DNA of 9,306 nucleotides from an uncultured Collinsella sp. (lineage in GTDB: Bacteria > Actinomycetota > Coriobacteriia > Coriobacteriales > Coriobacteriaceae), in NCBI GenBank assembly GCA_937950415.1, contig CALFDL010000336.1, positions 1 through 9,306 on the forward strand. The letters are read 5' to 3'. Position numbers and translations under genes: made by a program. Shown piece after piece: positions 1 through 6,957 of the stretch (position 1 is its first letter; each line of letters starts with the position of its first letter). The notes under the pieces are model-generated. The model was not told the origin of the DNA. It searched no databases and saw only the letters and a program-made list of their open reading frames with translations.

Positions 1-29
1 TTGAAATTTGCGTCCATCGAGGAGCTGCT

Positions 30-1787
30 ATGAACGAGATCAAGTGCCCGCATTGCGGCGAAGTTTTTAAGGTCGATGCGTCCGGTTATGCGGATATCGT
101 CAAGCAGGTGCGCGATGCCGAGTTCTCGCGCGATCTTGATGAGCGTGTAAAGGCCGTCCAGCGTGAGGGGGAGCAGGCGTTGGAGCTTGAGCGCTCTCGT
201 TCGACGGCCGCCCTGCAGGAGGTGGAGTCTCAGCGTAGCGCTCAACTTGCCGAGCAGAAAAACGCCGCGGCTCAGGAGCTGGCACAAGAGGTTGCCAAGC
301 GTGATGCCGAGCTTGCCGAATTGCGTGCCAAGCTCGAGGGCGCTGCCGCAGAGCGCGAGAGTGCAAGCCAGCGCGCGGCGGTTGAGGCCCGTGCCGACGC
401 TCAGAAGGAGAACGCCGAGCTCCAGCGCGAAATCGACAACTTGCGTGCGCAGCTGGGGCGCAAAGATGATGAAGCCAAGCTTGCCGAGGCTTCGGCGCGC
501 AATGCTGCTCAAAACGATTTAGCCGCGCGTGATGCTCAGATTGCCGAGCTGCAGGCCAGGCTTGCCGCGGCGGACAAGGCACGGGAGATGGCGCTTGCCG
601 CTGCCGCGGCCGAGTCGCAGCGTGAGCTCGATGCCGCTCGCAACGAGGCCGAGCGCACGCTTGCTGACTATCAAGCGAAGGTGCAGGAGAAGTTTTCTGC
701 CGCAAAGGCTCAGTCTGAGCAGGAGGCCGAGGGTCTGCGTGCGCAGCTGCGCGAGCAGGAGCTGATGGCAAAAATGAACCTGTCTGAGGCGGTTGCCGCG
801 GCGGAGCGAGAGCGCGATGAAGCGCGTGCCAAACTGACGAGCGAGTTGGCAGTGCGCGATTCGCGCGAGGAGCAGGCTAAGGCGGCACACGAGCTTGCGC
901 TTGCGCAGGCCAAGCGCGCGAGCGATGACCTGATTCGCTACAAGGATGAAGAGATTGAGCGCCTTAAGGACATGAAGGTCCGCCTGTCCACCAAGATGGT
1001 GGGCGAGTCGCTCGAACAGCACTGCGAGACCGAGTTTAACCGTCTGCGTATGACGGCGTTTCCTAACGCGTACTTCGAGAAAGATAACGATGCGTCCGAG
1101 GGTACCAAGGGCGACTTTATCTTCCGCGAGTGCGACGCGAGCGGCAACGAGGTCATTTCGATTATGTTCGAGATGAAAAACGAGAACGACGAGACTGCGA
1201 CCAAGCACAAAAACGAGGACTTCTTTAAGAAACTCGATCACGATCGTCGCCAGAAAGGCTGTGAGTACGCGGTGCTCTGCACCCTGCTGGAGCCCGAGAG
1301 CGAGCTCTATAACGCAGGGATAGTCGACGTGAGCTATCGCTACGAGAAGATGTACGTGATCCGTCCGCAGTTTTTCATTCCCATGATTACGCTGCTGCGC
1401 AACGCCGCCATGGGTTCGCTGCGCTATAAGCAGGAGCTAGCGGAGTACAAGCAGCAGAATATCGACGTCACGAACTTCGAAGCCAAGATGGAAAAGTTCA
1501 AGAATGATTTCGGTCGCAACTACGAGATCGCGAGCCGCAAGTTCCAAACGGCGATCGATGAGATCGACAAGACGATTAGCCATCTGCAGAAAACCAAGGA
1601 GGCGTTGCTGTCCTCCGAGAACAATCTGCGCCTAGCCAACAAGAAGGCCGACGATCTTACCATTCGCAAGCTCACGTGGGGCAACAAGACCATGAAGGCC
1701 GCGTTTGACGAGGCACGCGGGGCTGCGACAGAGACAAACGATGAGCCAGCCGAGGCGGATTCGTATGAGGTCGAGGATGCCGAGTAA
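30..1787 (+). CDS. DUF2130 domain coiled-coil protein
   Basis: A 585-aa protein. The ATG at 30 follows a GAGGAG ribosome binding site at 19-24 with a 5-base spacer. The N-terminus carries a CPHC pair (residues 6-9) resembling half of a zinc knuckle. Residues about 25-320 are a very long Ala/Glu/Arg-rich coiled coil. Residues about 320-465 match the DUF2130 family: MVGESLEQ (323-330), KGDFIFRE (360-367), FEMKNE (380-385), KHKNEDFFKKLD (392-403) and the hydrophobic MYVIRPQFFIP stretch (441-451). A second helical region follows, with an acidic tail. The order E326, D362, E381-x-K383 looks like a PD-(D/E)xK nuclease core; that reading is my inference. No signal peptide or membrane segment is seen, so it is probably cytoplasmic. 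The role is unknown. Family assignment is firm, function is not. It is the last gene before a bidirectional terminator; what lies upstream is outside the window. Confidence 0.9.
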   Translation: MNEIKCPHCGEVFKVDASGYADIVKQVRDAEFSRDLDERVKAVQREGEQALELERSRSTAALQEVESQRSAQLAEQKNAAAQELAQEVAKRDAELAELRAKLEGAAAERESASQRAAVEARADAQKENAELQREIDNLRAQLGRKDDEAKLAEASARNAAQNDLAARDAQIAELQARLAAADKAREMALAAAAAESQRELDAARNEAERTLADYQAKVQEKFSAAKAQSEQEAEGLRAQLREQELMAKMNLSEAVAAAERERDEARAKLTSELAVRDSREEQAKAAHELALAQAKRASDDLIRYKDEEIERLKDMKVRLSTKMVGESLEQHCETEFNRLRMTAFPNAYFEKDNDASEGTKGDFIFRECDASGNEVISIMFEMKNENDETATKHKNEDFFKKLDHDRRQKGCEYAVLCTLLEPESELYNAGIVDVSYRYEKMYVIRPQFFIPMITLLRNAAMGSLRYKQELAEYKQQNIDVTNFEAKMEKFKNDFGRNYEIASRKFQTAIDEIDKTISHLQKTKEALLSSENNLRLANKKADDLTIRKLTWGNKTMKAAFDEARGAATETNDEPAEADSYEVEDAE

Positions 1788-1803
1788 GGCATAGCGTATA
1801 GTG

Positions 1804-1850
1804 CAAAAGCGGGGCTGCTGGCGATATTGCCAACGGCCCCGCTTCGTTTC
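1804..1850. terminator. Bidirectional intrinsic terminator between convergent genes
   Basis: AGCGGGGC (1808-1815) pairs perfectly with GCCCCGCT (1836-1843), and a smaller inner stem TGGC/GCCA (1819-1822 and 1829-1832) sits inside. On the plus strand the stem is followed by TCGTTTCGTT; on the minus strand it is followed by TTTTGC. It lies in the 79-bp gap between the stop codons of the DUF2130 gene and the helicase gene, so it can serve both. The T tracts are short and interrupted, so efficiency is uncertain. Confidence 0.75.
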
Positions 1851-1866
1851 GTTCCAGTATGTTCGG

Positions 1867-4548
1867 CTAGTCCTCGAGCAGGTCCTCGATAAATCCGACG
1901 CGGTAGTTTTTGAAGATGACCTCGCCGCCGTCTTGCGTGGCGTCCAGATCGACATCGCCCATGATGCCAAAGTCGTGGTCGCCATCCTCGTCGGCAAAGA
2001 TCTGGTGCACGTGCCATACGTGCGCGGTCTTCTCGTCGGACTCATCGATGGAAAACATCGCGGCGCTGCGGGCGTCTCCGTCGGTGAGGATTTCCTCGTG
2101 TTGCTCATGGTAGGCATCGAGTGCCTTTTGCCAGCGGATCTCGCTCATGCCCCAGTCGTCGTCGAGCTCGCCCAGGTCGCGCACGTGCTCGCGGGCGGCA
2201 AGGGTCACGCGGCGGAAGAGCGCGTTGCGCACCAACAGCGTGCAGCCGCGGCGGTCCGCCACGACCTCGTCGATGCCCTGCGGCGGCGCGGCGTCGAGGG
2301 CTGCCGGGTTGCCGGCGTTCTCCCACTCGTCCGCCAGACTCGAGTCGACCGAGCGCACCACAAAGCCCAGCCACGAGATAATGTCGCGCAGGCGCTCGTC
2401 GCGCTTCTCGATGGGCACGGTGCGGTCGAGTGAACGATAGGCTTCTGCCAGGTAGCGCAGCAAAATGCCCTCGGAGCGGGCGATGCCGAGCTTTTGAATG
2501 TAGCCCTTAAAATCGCTCGCGCTTTCCAGCATATCGCGCAGGACGCTCTTGGGAGAGAGCTGGTAGTCGTTTGCCCAGGGTACTTCCTGGCAGTACTTGT
2601 CAAAGGCGGCGTCGAGCAAATCCTCGAGCGGCTTTTCGTACGTGACGTCTTGAATGCGCTCCAAGCGCTCCTCATATTCGATGCCGTCGGCCTTCATCTC
2701 GGCCATAGCGCGATCGCGTGCGGCGCGCTCCTGTGCGCGCAATACCTGCTTGGGGTCCTCGAGCGTAGCCTCGACCATCGAGATGAGGTCCATGGTATAG
2801 GTCTCGCTCTCGGGATCGAGCAACTCCAGCGCGGCAAGCAAAAACGGCGAGAGCGGCTGGTCGAGCGCAAAGTCCTCGGGCAGGTCGACCGTCAGCGCGT
2901 AGTCGATGCCCGGCACGGTGTCAGCCGGAGCATCGGGTGCGGGCGGCACCTCGGTGCGCACGACGACGCCGGAGTCGATGAGCGTGGCGAAGATCTCGTC
3001 GGCACGAACCTCGAGCTTTGCCTTTTCCTCGGGCGTTTGCAGGCTTGTCTCGATGAGGTCGTGCACGCGGGCACGGGCATCGCCGCCCTGCTCGACCACG
3101 CTAATCACCATGGAGTGTGTGATGCGCAGGCGCGGCTTGAGCGTTTCGGGCTGCGTCTCGATCAGGCGCTCAAAGGTCTGCTTGTTCCAGGAGACAAAGC
3201 CCTCGGGGGCCTTTTTCTTTTTAATCTTGCGGAGCTTTTTGGGGTCGTCGCCCGCCTTGGCCATAAGCTTGGCATTCTCGATCTCGTGCTCGGGCGCCTC
3301 GGCAATCACCATGCCCTCGGTATCGAAGCCCGAGCGGCCGGCGCGACCGGCAATCTGATGGAACTCGCGGGCGCGCAGACGACGCATCTTGTAGCCGTCA
3401 AACTTGGTGAGCGCGGTGAGCACCACGGTGTGGATGGGTACGTTGATGCCGACGCCGAGCGTATCGGTACCGCAGATGACGGGCAGCAGACCCTGCTGCG
3501 CCAAACGCTCGACCAGCAGGCGATAGCGCGGCAACATGCCAGCATGGTGCACGCCGACGCCGCATCCGAGCAAGCGCTTGAGAATCTTGCCGAAGGCCGT
3601 GGAGAAGCTCGTGCCCTTGGCGGCTTCCTTAATGGCCTCGCGCTGCTCCTTGCTGGCGATGCCAAAATTGGCGAGGGATTGCGCCGTCGCAAGGGCGGCA
3701 TCCTGGCTAAAGTGCACGATATAGAGCGGGGCCTCGCCGCGGCGCATGGCGAGCTCGACCGTGCCCTCGAGGGAGGTCGTCACATAGTCGTAGCTCAGCG
3801 GAACGGGACGCGGGGCGTCGACAACCAAGTCGCAAGCAGCGCCGGTGTGCTCCTCGAGCGAGGCGGCGATGGCAGTGACATCGCCGAGCGTGGCGCTCAT
3901 GAGCATGAATTGTGTGTGGGGCAGGGTGAGCAGCGGCACCTGCCAGGCCCAACCGCGATCGGGGTCGGCAAAGTAGTGGAATTCGTCCATGGCGACGCAG
4001 CCAACATCGGCATCTTCGCCCTCGCGCAGTGCGTCGTTGGCAAGGATCTCGGCCGTGCAGCAGATGACGGGCGCCTTGGTGTTGATATGCGTGTCGCCGG
4101 TGATCATACCGACGTTATCGCGGCCGAGCACCTGTACCAGATCGAAGAACTTTTCGCTGACCAGGGCCTTGATAGGGGCCGTGTAATAACAGCGCTTGCC
4201 CTGTGCCATGCCCATAAAGAGCATGCCCAGCGCGACGAGCGATTTACCCGATCCGGTCGGCGTGCCCAAAATGACGTGATCTCCGGCGGCCAGGTCCATG
4301 AGAGCCTCTTCTTGGTGATCCCACAGCTCAATGCCGCGATCGCTCGTCCATTCAAAGAAGCGCTCAAAGGCCTGATCGGGCGTGAGCCATGGTTCGGGCT
4401 CGCTGCCGTCCTCGGGCTCCCACCAGGTGGGGGAGAGCGCGCCGAGCGAGCCGAACTCGGCTTCGGTTCCCGTGCCGCCCGAGAATGAGCTGGCAGCGCC
4501 GGCGCCGGAGACGGTGCTGGCGGCGGTGTCTGTCGTGGTCTGTGCCAT
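1867..4548 (-). CDS. DEAD/DEAH-box (Ski2-like) helicase with DUF3516 C-terminal region
   Basis: An 893-aa superfamily 2 helicase, probably acting on RNA in the cytoplasm. Motifs in order: Walker A GTPTGSGKS (95-103), APIKAL (124-129), motif II DEFH (188-191), motif III SAT (218-220), HHAGMLP (334-340), motif V GTDTLGVGINVP (360-371) and motif VI HQIAGRAGRSG (397-407). A basic patch rich in lysine (437-446) follows, then about 440 residues matching the DUF3516 region of actinobacterial Ski2/Mtr4-like helicases. The first 50 residues are Ala/Gly/Ser/Thr-rich and probably disordered. The reading frame stays open upstream to 4707, but I chose ATG 4548: it has a purine-rich GAGAGAAAG about 7 bases upstream, a CATAAT -10 candidate at 4583-4588, and the upstream extension would be encoded by the inverted repeat. 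Likely role is ATP-driven RNA unwinding in RNA turnover or ribosome metabolism, inferred from family. It is monocistronic by appearance. Confidence 0.92.
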   Translation of the reverse strand: MAQTTTDTAASTVSGAGAASSFSGGTGTEAEFGSLGALSPTWWEPEDGSEPEPWLTPDQAFERFFEWTSDRGIELWDHQEEALMDLAAGDHVILGTPTGSGKSLVALGMLFMGMAQGKRCYYTAPIKALVSEKFFDLVQVLGRDNVGMITGDTHINTKAPVICCTAEILANDALREGEDADVGCVAMDEFHYFADPDRGWAWQVPLLTLPHTQFMLMSATLGDVTAIAASLEEHTGAACDLVVDAPRPVPLSYDYVTTSLEGTVELAMRRGEAPLYIVHFSQDAALATAQSLANFGIASKEQREAIKEAAKGTSFSTAFGKILKRLLGCGVGVHHAGMLPRYRLLVERLAQQGLLPVICGTDTLGVGINVPIHTVVLTALTKFDGYKMRRLRAREFHQIAGRAGRSGFDTEGMVIAEAPEHEIENAKLMAKAGDDPKKLRKIKKKKAPEGFVSWNKQTFERLIETQPETLKPRLRITHSMVISVVEQGGDARARVHDLIETSLQTPEEKAKLEVRADEIFATLIDSGVVVRTEVPPAPDAPADTVPGIDYALTVDLPEDFALDQPLSPFLLAALELLDPESETYTMDLISMVEATLEDPKQVLRAQERAARDRAMAEMKADGIEYEERLERIQDVTYEKPLEDLLDAAFDKYCQEVPWANDYQLSPKSVLRDMLESASDFKGYIQKLGIARSEGILLRYLAEAYRSLDRTVPIEKRDERLRDIISWLGFVVRSVDSSLADEWENAGNPAALDAAPPQGIDEVVADRRGCTLLVRNALFRRVTLAAREHVRDLGELDDDWGMSEIRWQKALDAYHEQHEEILTDGDARSAAMFSIDESDEKTAHVWHVHQIFADEDGDHDFGIMGDVDLDATQDGGEVIFKNYRVGFIEDLLED

Positions 4549-4582
4549 GTGGTTGCTTTCTCTCGCCGTTTGTCCGCCAACT

Positions 4583-4612
4583 ATTATGGCGTAGCGGCGG
4601 CGCGGGGTGCCA
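4583..4612 (-). promoter_or_regulatory. Candidate helicase promoter
   Basis: On the minus strand CATAAT (4588 down to 4583) matches five of six bases of the -10 consensus. A weak -35-like TGGCAC lies 18 bp upstream (4612 to 4607). Transcription would begin near 4576, leaving about 28 nt before ATG 4548. The -35 is poor, so this is tentative. Confidence 0.35.
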
Positions 4613-4670
4613 GCGCGCGAGAAAATGCAGGAAATGGGCGTTCTGCCCAGCCGTTTGGTGCAGTTGCCAG

Positions 4671-4793
4671 CTAAGTGAGTAGACTTTTTGCAATATCGCG
4701 AGCACATGGCTTTTGCGCAAGAGCTCTACCTGCGGTTTTAGTTTTCGTTATGCGGGTTGTGCTTGGCTATTGCAAAAAAGTCTACTCACTTAG
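4671..4793. repeat. Long inverted repeat (MITE-like or paired operator element)
   Basis: The left arm at 4671-4695 begins CTAAGTGAGTAGAC, continues through five T residues and ends GCAATA. The right arm at 4768-4793 is its exact reverse complement except for one extra base in the homopolymer (six A). Pairing resumes inward after a short mismatch as AGCACA (4701-4706) with TGTGCT (4758-4763). The unpaired centre is about 50 bp, is less GC-rich than the genes, and contains the palindromes TTGCGCAA (4713-4720) and GAGCTC (4721-4726). No coding role and no target-site duplication are evident. It could be a small non-autonomous element, two facing protein-binding sites, or a structured RNA in the trmB 3' region. 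Confidence 0.85.
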
Positions 4794-4858
4794 GTTTGAG
4801 GGTCGTTCGCTGACGCCTATTTTCACTTGTTTGCCGACGCCGCGACCATCAGAAGCCC

Positions 4859-5698
4859 CTAGGACTCCTGCGGCAGGCGCTTCTTGCCTTTGCGGGCGCG
4901 GTTTCTAAAGTTCTCGACGGCCTCTTCCATGCCCAGAGGTACATAGGTGAGCGCATCGAGGTTTTCGGGCAGGTAGCAGGCAAGGCTTTGCTCCTGCGCG
5001 CGGCCCGCCGCGAGCTGTTCATCGCTGGGCTGCGCGCCGGGTGTGGCGCAAATGCCATAGACGGCGGCACCCATCTCGCGCGTACGGCGCTCGTACTCGG
5101 TCTCGGGATGCTCGGGATGGTCGCGGCGGACGTCGTCACTTACCCAAAGCGTGTCGTAGCCGGCTGCGGCAAACTGTCCTAGGGCGTAGTCGCGCAGTGG
5201 CTTGCTGTCGGTGCGCAGTGTGACGGTGGCGCCGGCTGAAAGGAGCGGGCGGTAGAGCATCAGATGGTCGACATGGACGAGTCGTTTTTTAGCGTACTTG
5301 GCCTTGGGCTGCGGCGTGGGAAAGTTAATGGTGATGGCATCGAGCTCGCCTGCGGCAAACAACTGCGGCAGCGATGCGGCGCCTCGGGGCAGGACGAGTG
5401 CGTTGGATAGCTCCTGTTCGCAGATTTTCTGTGCGGCGTAAGCGATGCAGATGGGTTCCTGGTCCATGCCGATAAAGAGCGTGTTTGGCTCGTGGGCCGC
5501 GCGCTCTACGAGGTACGTTCCCTTGCCACAGCCAAGATCCAGGTGAAGGTGTTCGAAGGGCTTGCTGCCAACTGGCGCGCAAGCCTCGCGCCAATCTCCG
5601 GCATAGGCCTCGGGGCTCGTCTCAATCGCATCGGCGTAGCGTTCCAGACGCTCCTCGAGCACAAAGTTCTTAGGCGTGCGAACGTGGACGGCTCCCAT
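4859..5698 (-). CDS. trmB: tRNA (guanine-N7-)-methyltransferase, divergent TrmB
   Basis: A 279-aa SAM-dependent methyltransferase expected to form m7G at position 46 of tRNA. ATG 5698 is preceded by AAGGAG with a 4-base spacer. SAM-binding motif I is DLGCGKG (54-60), followed by an acidic motif II region MDQEP (78-82). The family signature normally reading FPDPWPK is FPTPQPK here (126-132), followed by the usual basic stretch ending KKRL (137-140). The late Thr/Glu motif is present as TEYERR (200-205). The C-terminus extends about 65 residues beyond a typical bacterial TrmB (roughly 210-240 aa) and ends in a basic tail. It lies 119 bp downstream of the Trm9-like gene on the same strand, with hairpins between. 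Family assignment is strong; the altered signature leaves some doubt about exact activity. Confidence 0.88.
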   Translation of the reverse strand: MGAVHVRTPKNFVLEERLERYADAIETSPEAYAGDWREACAPVGSKPFEHLHLDLGCGKGTYLVERAAHEPNTLFIGMDQEPICIAYAAQKICEQELSNALVLPRGAASLPQLFAAGELDAITINFPTPQPKAKYAKKRLVHVDHLMLYRPLLSAGATVTLRTDSKPLRDYALGQFAAAGYDTLWVSDDVRRDHPEHPETEYERRTREMGAAVYGICATPGAQPSDEQLAAGRAQEQSLACYLPENLDALTYVPLGMEEAVENFRNRARKGKKRLPQES

Positions 5699-5720
5699 GA
5701 GGCTCCTTGGTCATACGTAT

Positions 5721-5742
5721 GGAACGCGTGGCTGCGCGTTCC
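5721..5742 (-). promoter_or_regulatory. Perfect hairpin in the trmB leader
   Basis: GGAACGCG (5721-5728) and CGCGTTCC (5735-5742) form an 8-bp perfect stem with a 6-base loop. On the minus strand it lies about 14 bases before the trmB ribosome binding site, next to the palindrome ATACGTAT (5713-5720). No T tract follows, so it is not a standard terminator. It may be an operator, an mRNA-stabilising stem or a translation control element. Confidence 0.5.
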
Positions 5743-5755
5743 GTCGGTGGGTTGG

Positions 5756-5780
5756 AAAACGGATGGGCATAGCTTGCCCA
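5756..5780 (-). terminator. Probable terminator after the Trm9-like gene
   Basis: On the minus strand TGGGCA pairs with TGCCCA (5780-5775 and 5769-5764) around a 5-base loop, followed by TCCG and then TTTT (5759-5756). The stem is only 6 bp and the T run short, so readthrough into trmB is plausible. Confidence 0.45.
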
Positions 5781-5817
5781 AAAGATGCGGCGCGGCTCGG
5801 CGGCGAGTCGTCGATGC

Positions 5818-6690
5818 CTACAGGCGCTTGAGGATCACATAGCGGTTGAGCTCGCCGCTGCGACCGTCGGCATGGAAGCGCTCAAGCTCGCGCACGGGGA
5901 CCTCGCCGCTCTTGTAGAACGTACGGACGCCGCGCACCAGGTCGGTGATCTGCTGATCGTCAAAGTGATGGCAATAGCGGTAGGCGTGGCGGTCGTTTTG
6001 CCAGCCAATGAGGTGGTCGCCGGCTTCAAACTGCGCGGAATTGTAACCCTCAAACGGCGGGGTGAGCTCAGCGCGGGCTTCGGCACGAACGGCCTTGCGC
6101 GCCATGCGCTCGTCATTCATAAACTCCCAAAAGCTGATGGCGATGATGCCGCCCGGGCGCGTCTGCCGCACCAAGGCGTCGAGTACGCGTACGCGGTACT
6201 CGCACGACGGCACGTGGTGCATAAAGCCAAAGCAGACCGAGATGTCGGCGAGCGGGGCGTCGAAAAGCACGTCGGGTGTCTCGGCGGGGTTGAGCTTCAT
6301 CAAGGCGTCGAGCACGTCGAGTTCCTGGAAGTGCAGGTTGGGAATTCGCAGGGCGTGGCCACGGGCATCGATCGCCAGGTCTTGGCACGAGTCGACACCA
6401 TAGAACTCGAAGGGGCAGTTGGCATCTGCCGAGGGGCTCGCGCCGTCGACGCCCTTGGCAGCCAGCGTGCCGCCGGCGGCAAAGTTCTCGAACCGCATAT
6501 TGCCGCAGGCAAGATCGAAGACGCGGACGGGATGCTCGATGGTGGCCACATCGAGCTGGTCGAGCGCTATGTCCATGGTGCGCACCCAGCCGGGCCACGG
6601 CGCCTGGCGCGTATCGGAGAAGGAGGCGGAGTGCTCGCGATAGAACGTATTGTTGAGCTGAATGAGCGATGAGGCGAAATCGCGGTTCAC
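5818..6690 (-). CDS. Trm9/ALKBH8-like SAM methyltransferase (probable tRNA wobble-uridine)
   Basis: A 290-aa class I SAM methyltransferase when begun at GTG 6690, which has a strong GGAGGGAG (6707-6700) 9 bases upstream; the frame stays open to a TTG at 6825 and an ATG at 6813, neither with a ribosome binding site. Near the N-terminus, FYREHSASFSDTRQAPWPGW (16-35) matches the Trm9/ALKBH8 signature of the form Y-A-x-F-S-x-T-R-x-x-P-W-P. Motif I is FDLACGN (58-64), motif II GVD (98-100). MHHV (157-160), the EYRVRVLDAL stretch (164-173) and RPGGIIAISFWEF (178-190) match the post-motif region of Trm9. RYCHHF (238-243) parallels the RYYH(V/L)(F/Y) motif, and NRYVILKR (282-289) parallels its C-terminus. 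In eukaryotes these enzymes methylate cm5U to mcm5U at tRNA position 34, with Trm112 as partner. The resemblance is read by eye; a general methyltransferase of another substrate remains possible. Confidence 0.75.
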   Translation of the reverse strand: MNRDFASSLIQLNNTFYREHSASFSDTRQAPWPGWVRTMDIALDQLDVATIEHPVRVFDLACGNMRFENFAAGGTLAAKGVDGASPSADANCPFEFYGVDSCQDLAIDARGHALRIPNLHFQELDVLDALMKLNPAETPDVLFDAPLADISVCFGFMHHVPSCEYRVRVLDALVRQTRPGGIIAISFWEFMNDERMARKAVRAEARAELTPPFEGYNSAQFEAGDHLIGWQNDRHAYRYCHHFDDQQITDLVRGVRTFYKSGEVPVRELERFHADGRSGELNRYVILKRL

Positions 6691-6810
6691 GGCGCGGAAC
6701 TCCCTCCGTTGGCGGTGCGGAATAAACAGTACGACCATACTACCGTTAACGCCGCAACGGGGACAACCGAGCCGTGGGTCATTGCTTTGTTTGGACACAT
6801 TTCCGCAGCT

Positions 6811-6839
6811 CATGTATGCCCGCAACCGCCGGTTGTCAA
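6811..6839 (-). promoter_or_regulatory. Candidate promoter for the Trm9-like gene with embedded palindrome
   Basis: On the minus strand a perfect -35 hexamer TTGACA (6839 to 6834) is followed after 17 bp by TACATG (6816 to 6811), a poor -10. A 13-bp perfect palindrome, CAACCG-C-CGGTTG (6823-6835), occupies the spacer and overlaps the -35. Transcription would start near 6804, which supports the GTG at 6690 as the true start. Confidence 0.4.
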
Positions 6840-6848
6840 AAATCTCAC

Positions 6849-6854
6849 TAGAAT
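6849..6854 (+). promoter_or_regulatory. Candidate -10 element for the XRE/DUF4097 operon
   Basis: TAGAAT matches five of six -10 bases and lies about 100 bp before the xre-type start. The expected -35 position (about 6826-6831) is occupied by the GC-rich palindrome rather than a consensus hexamer, so this promoter would depend on, or be blocked by, a bound protein. A weaker alternative is TAGATT at 6882-6887. Confidence 0.3.
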
Positions 6855-6898
6855 AGGTGGCATGCTTTTGGCGGTGGCGGATAGATTTTTAACTGTGC

Positions 6899-6908
6899 AA
6901 GGCGCCTT
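6899..6908. promoter_or_regulatory. Palindrome AAGGCGCCTT in the leader of the XRE gene
   Basis: A perfect 10-bp palindrome between the candidate promoters and the ribosome binding site. It may be a binding site for the downstream XRE-type protein or another regulator; position is the only support. Confidence 0.25.
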
Positions 6909-6957
6909 AAGAACAAAAACGGTCCGGCGGCACGGCTGGCATCACATAGGAGGAACC

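Larger units (their letters stand above)
4549..4858. other. 310-bp intergenic region between helicase and trmB
   Basis: No gene is supported here. Both flanking genes read on the minus strand. From the helicase side it holds the short helicase leader (4549-4576), a -10 candidate, a GC-rich stretch, the inverted-repeat element at 4671-4793, and a further 65 bp downstream of the trmB stop. I see no canonical hairpin-plus-T-tract terminator directly after trmB. Small reading frames crossing the inverted repeat have no ribosome binding site or recognisable product. Confidence 0.7.

Noticed and set aside
519..1241. 240-aa minus-strand frame inside the DUF2130 gene
   Set aside because: Shadow of the coiled-coil codons; Leu/Arg-rich low-complexity translation with no domain.
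2494..4488. 664-aa open reading frame on the plus strand
   Set aside because: It lies entirely antisense to the helicase, whose motifs are clear. High GC third positions commonly leave such mirror frames open; the product has no recognisable motif and no ribosome binding site was found.
4549..4707. 53-residue N-terminal extension of the helicase
   Set aside because: It would be encoded partly by the inverted repeat and the likely promoter, has no family resemblance, and ATG 4548 is a better start.
4671..4793. Inverted repeat as an ordinary intrinsic terminator
   Set aside because: The loop is long and neither arm is followed by a T tract; the T/A runs are inside the arms.
4675..4908. Small plus-strand frame (77 codons) spanning the inverted repeat
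   Set aside because: No ribosome binding site, no recognisable product, and it runs into the antisense of trmB.
5785..6672. 295-aa plus-strand frame
   Set aside because: Antisense to the Trm9-like methyltransferase, which has convincing motifs; no independent support.
6709..6957. 83-residue upstream extension of the XRE regulator
   Set aside because: The AGGAGG-preceded ATG at 6958 begins exactly at the helix-turn-helix domain, and the extension crosses the divergent promoter region.
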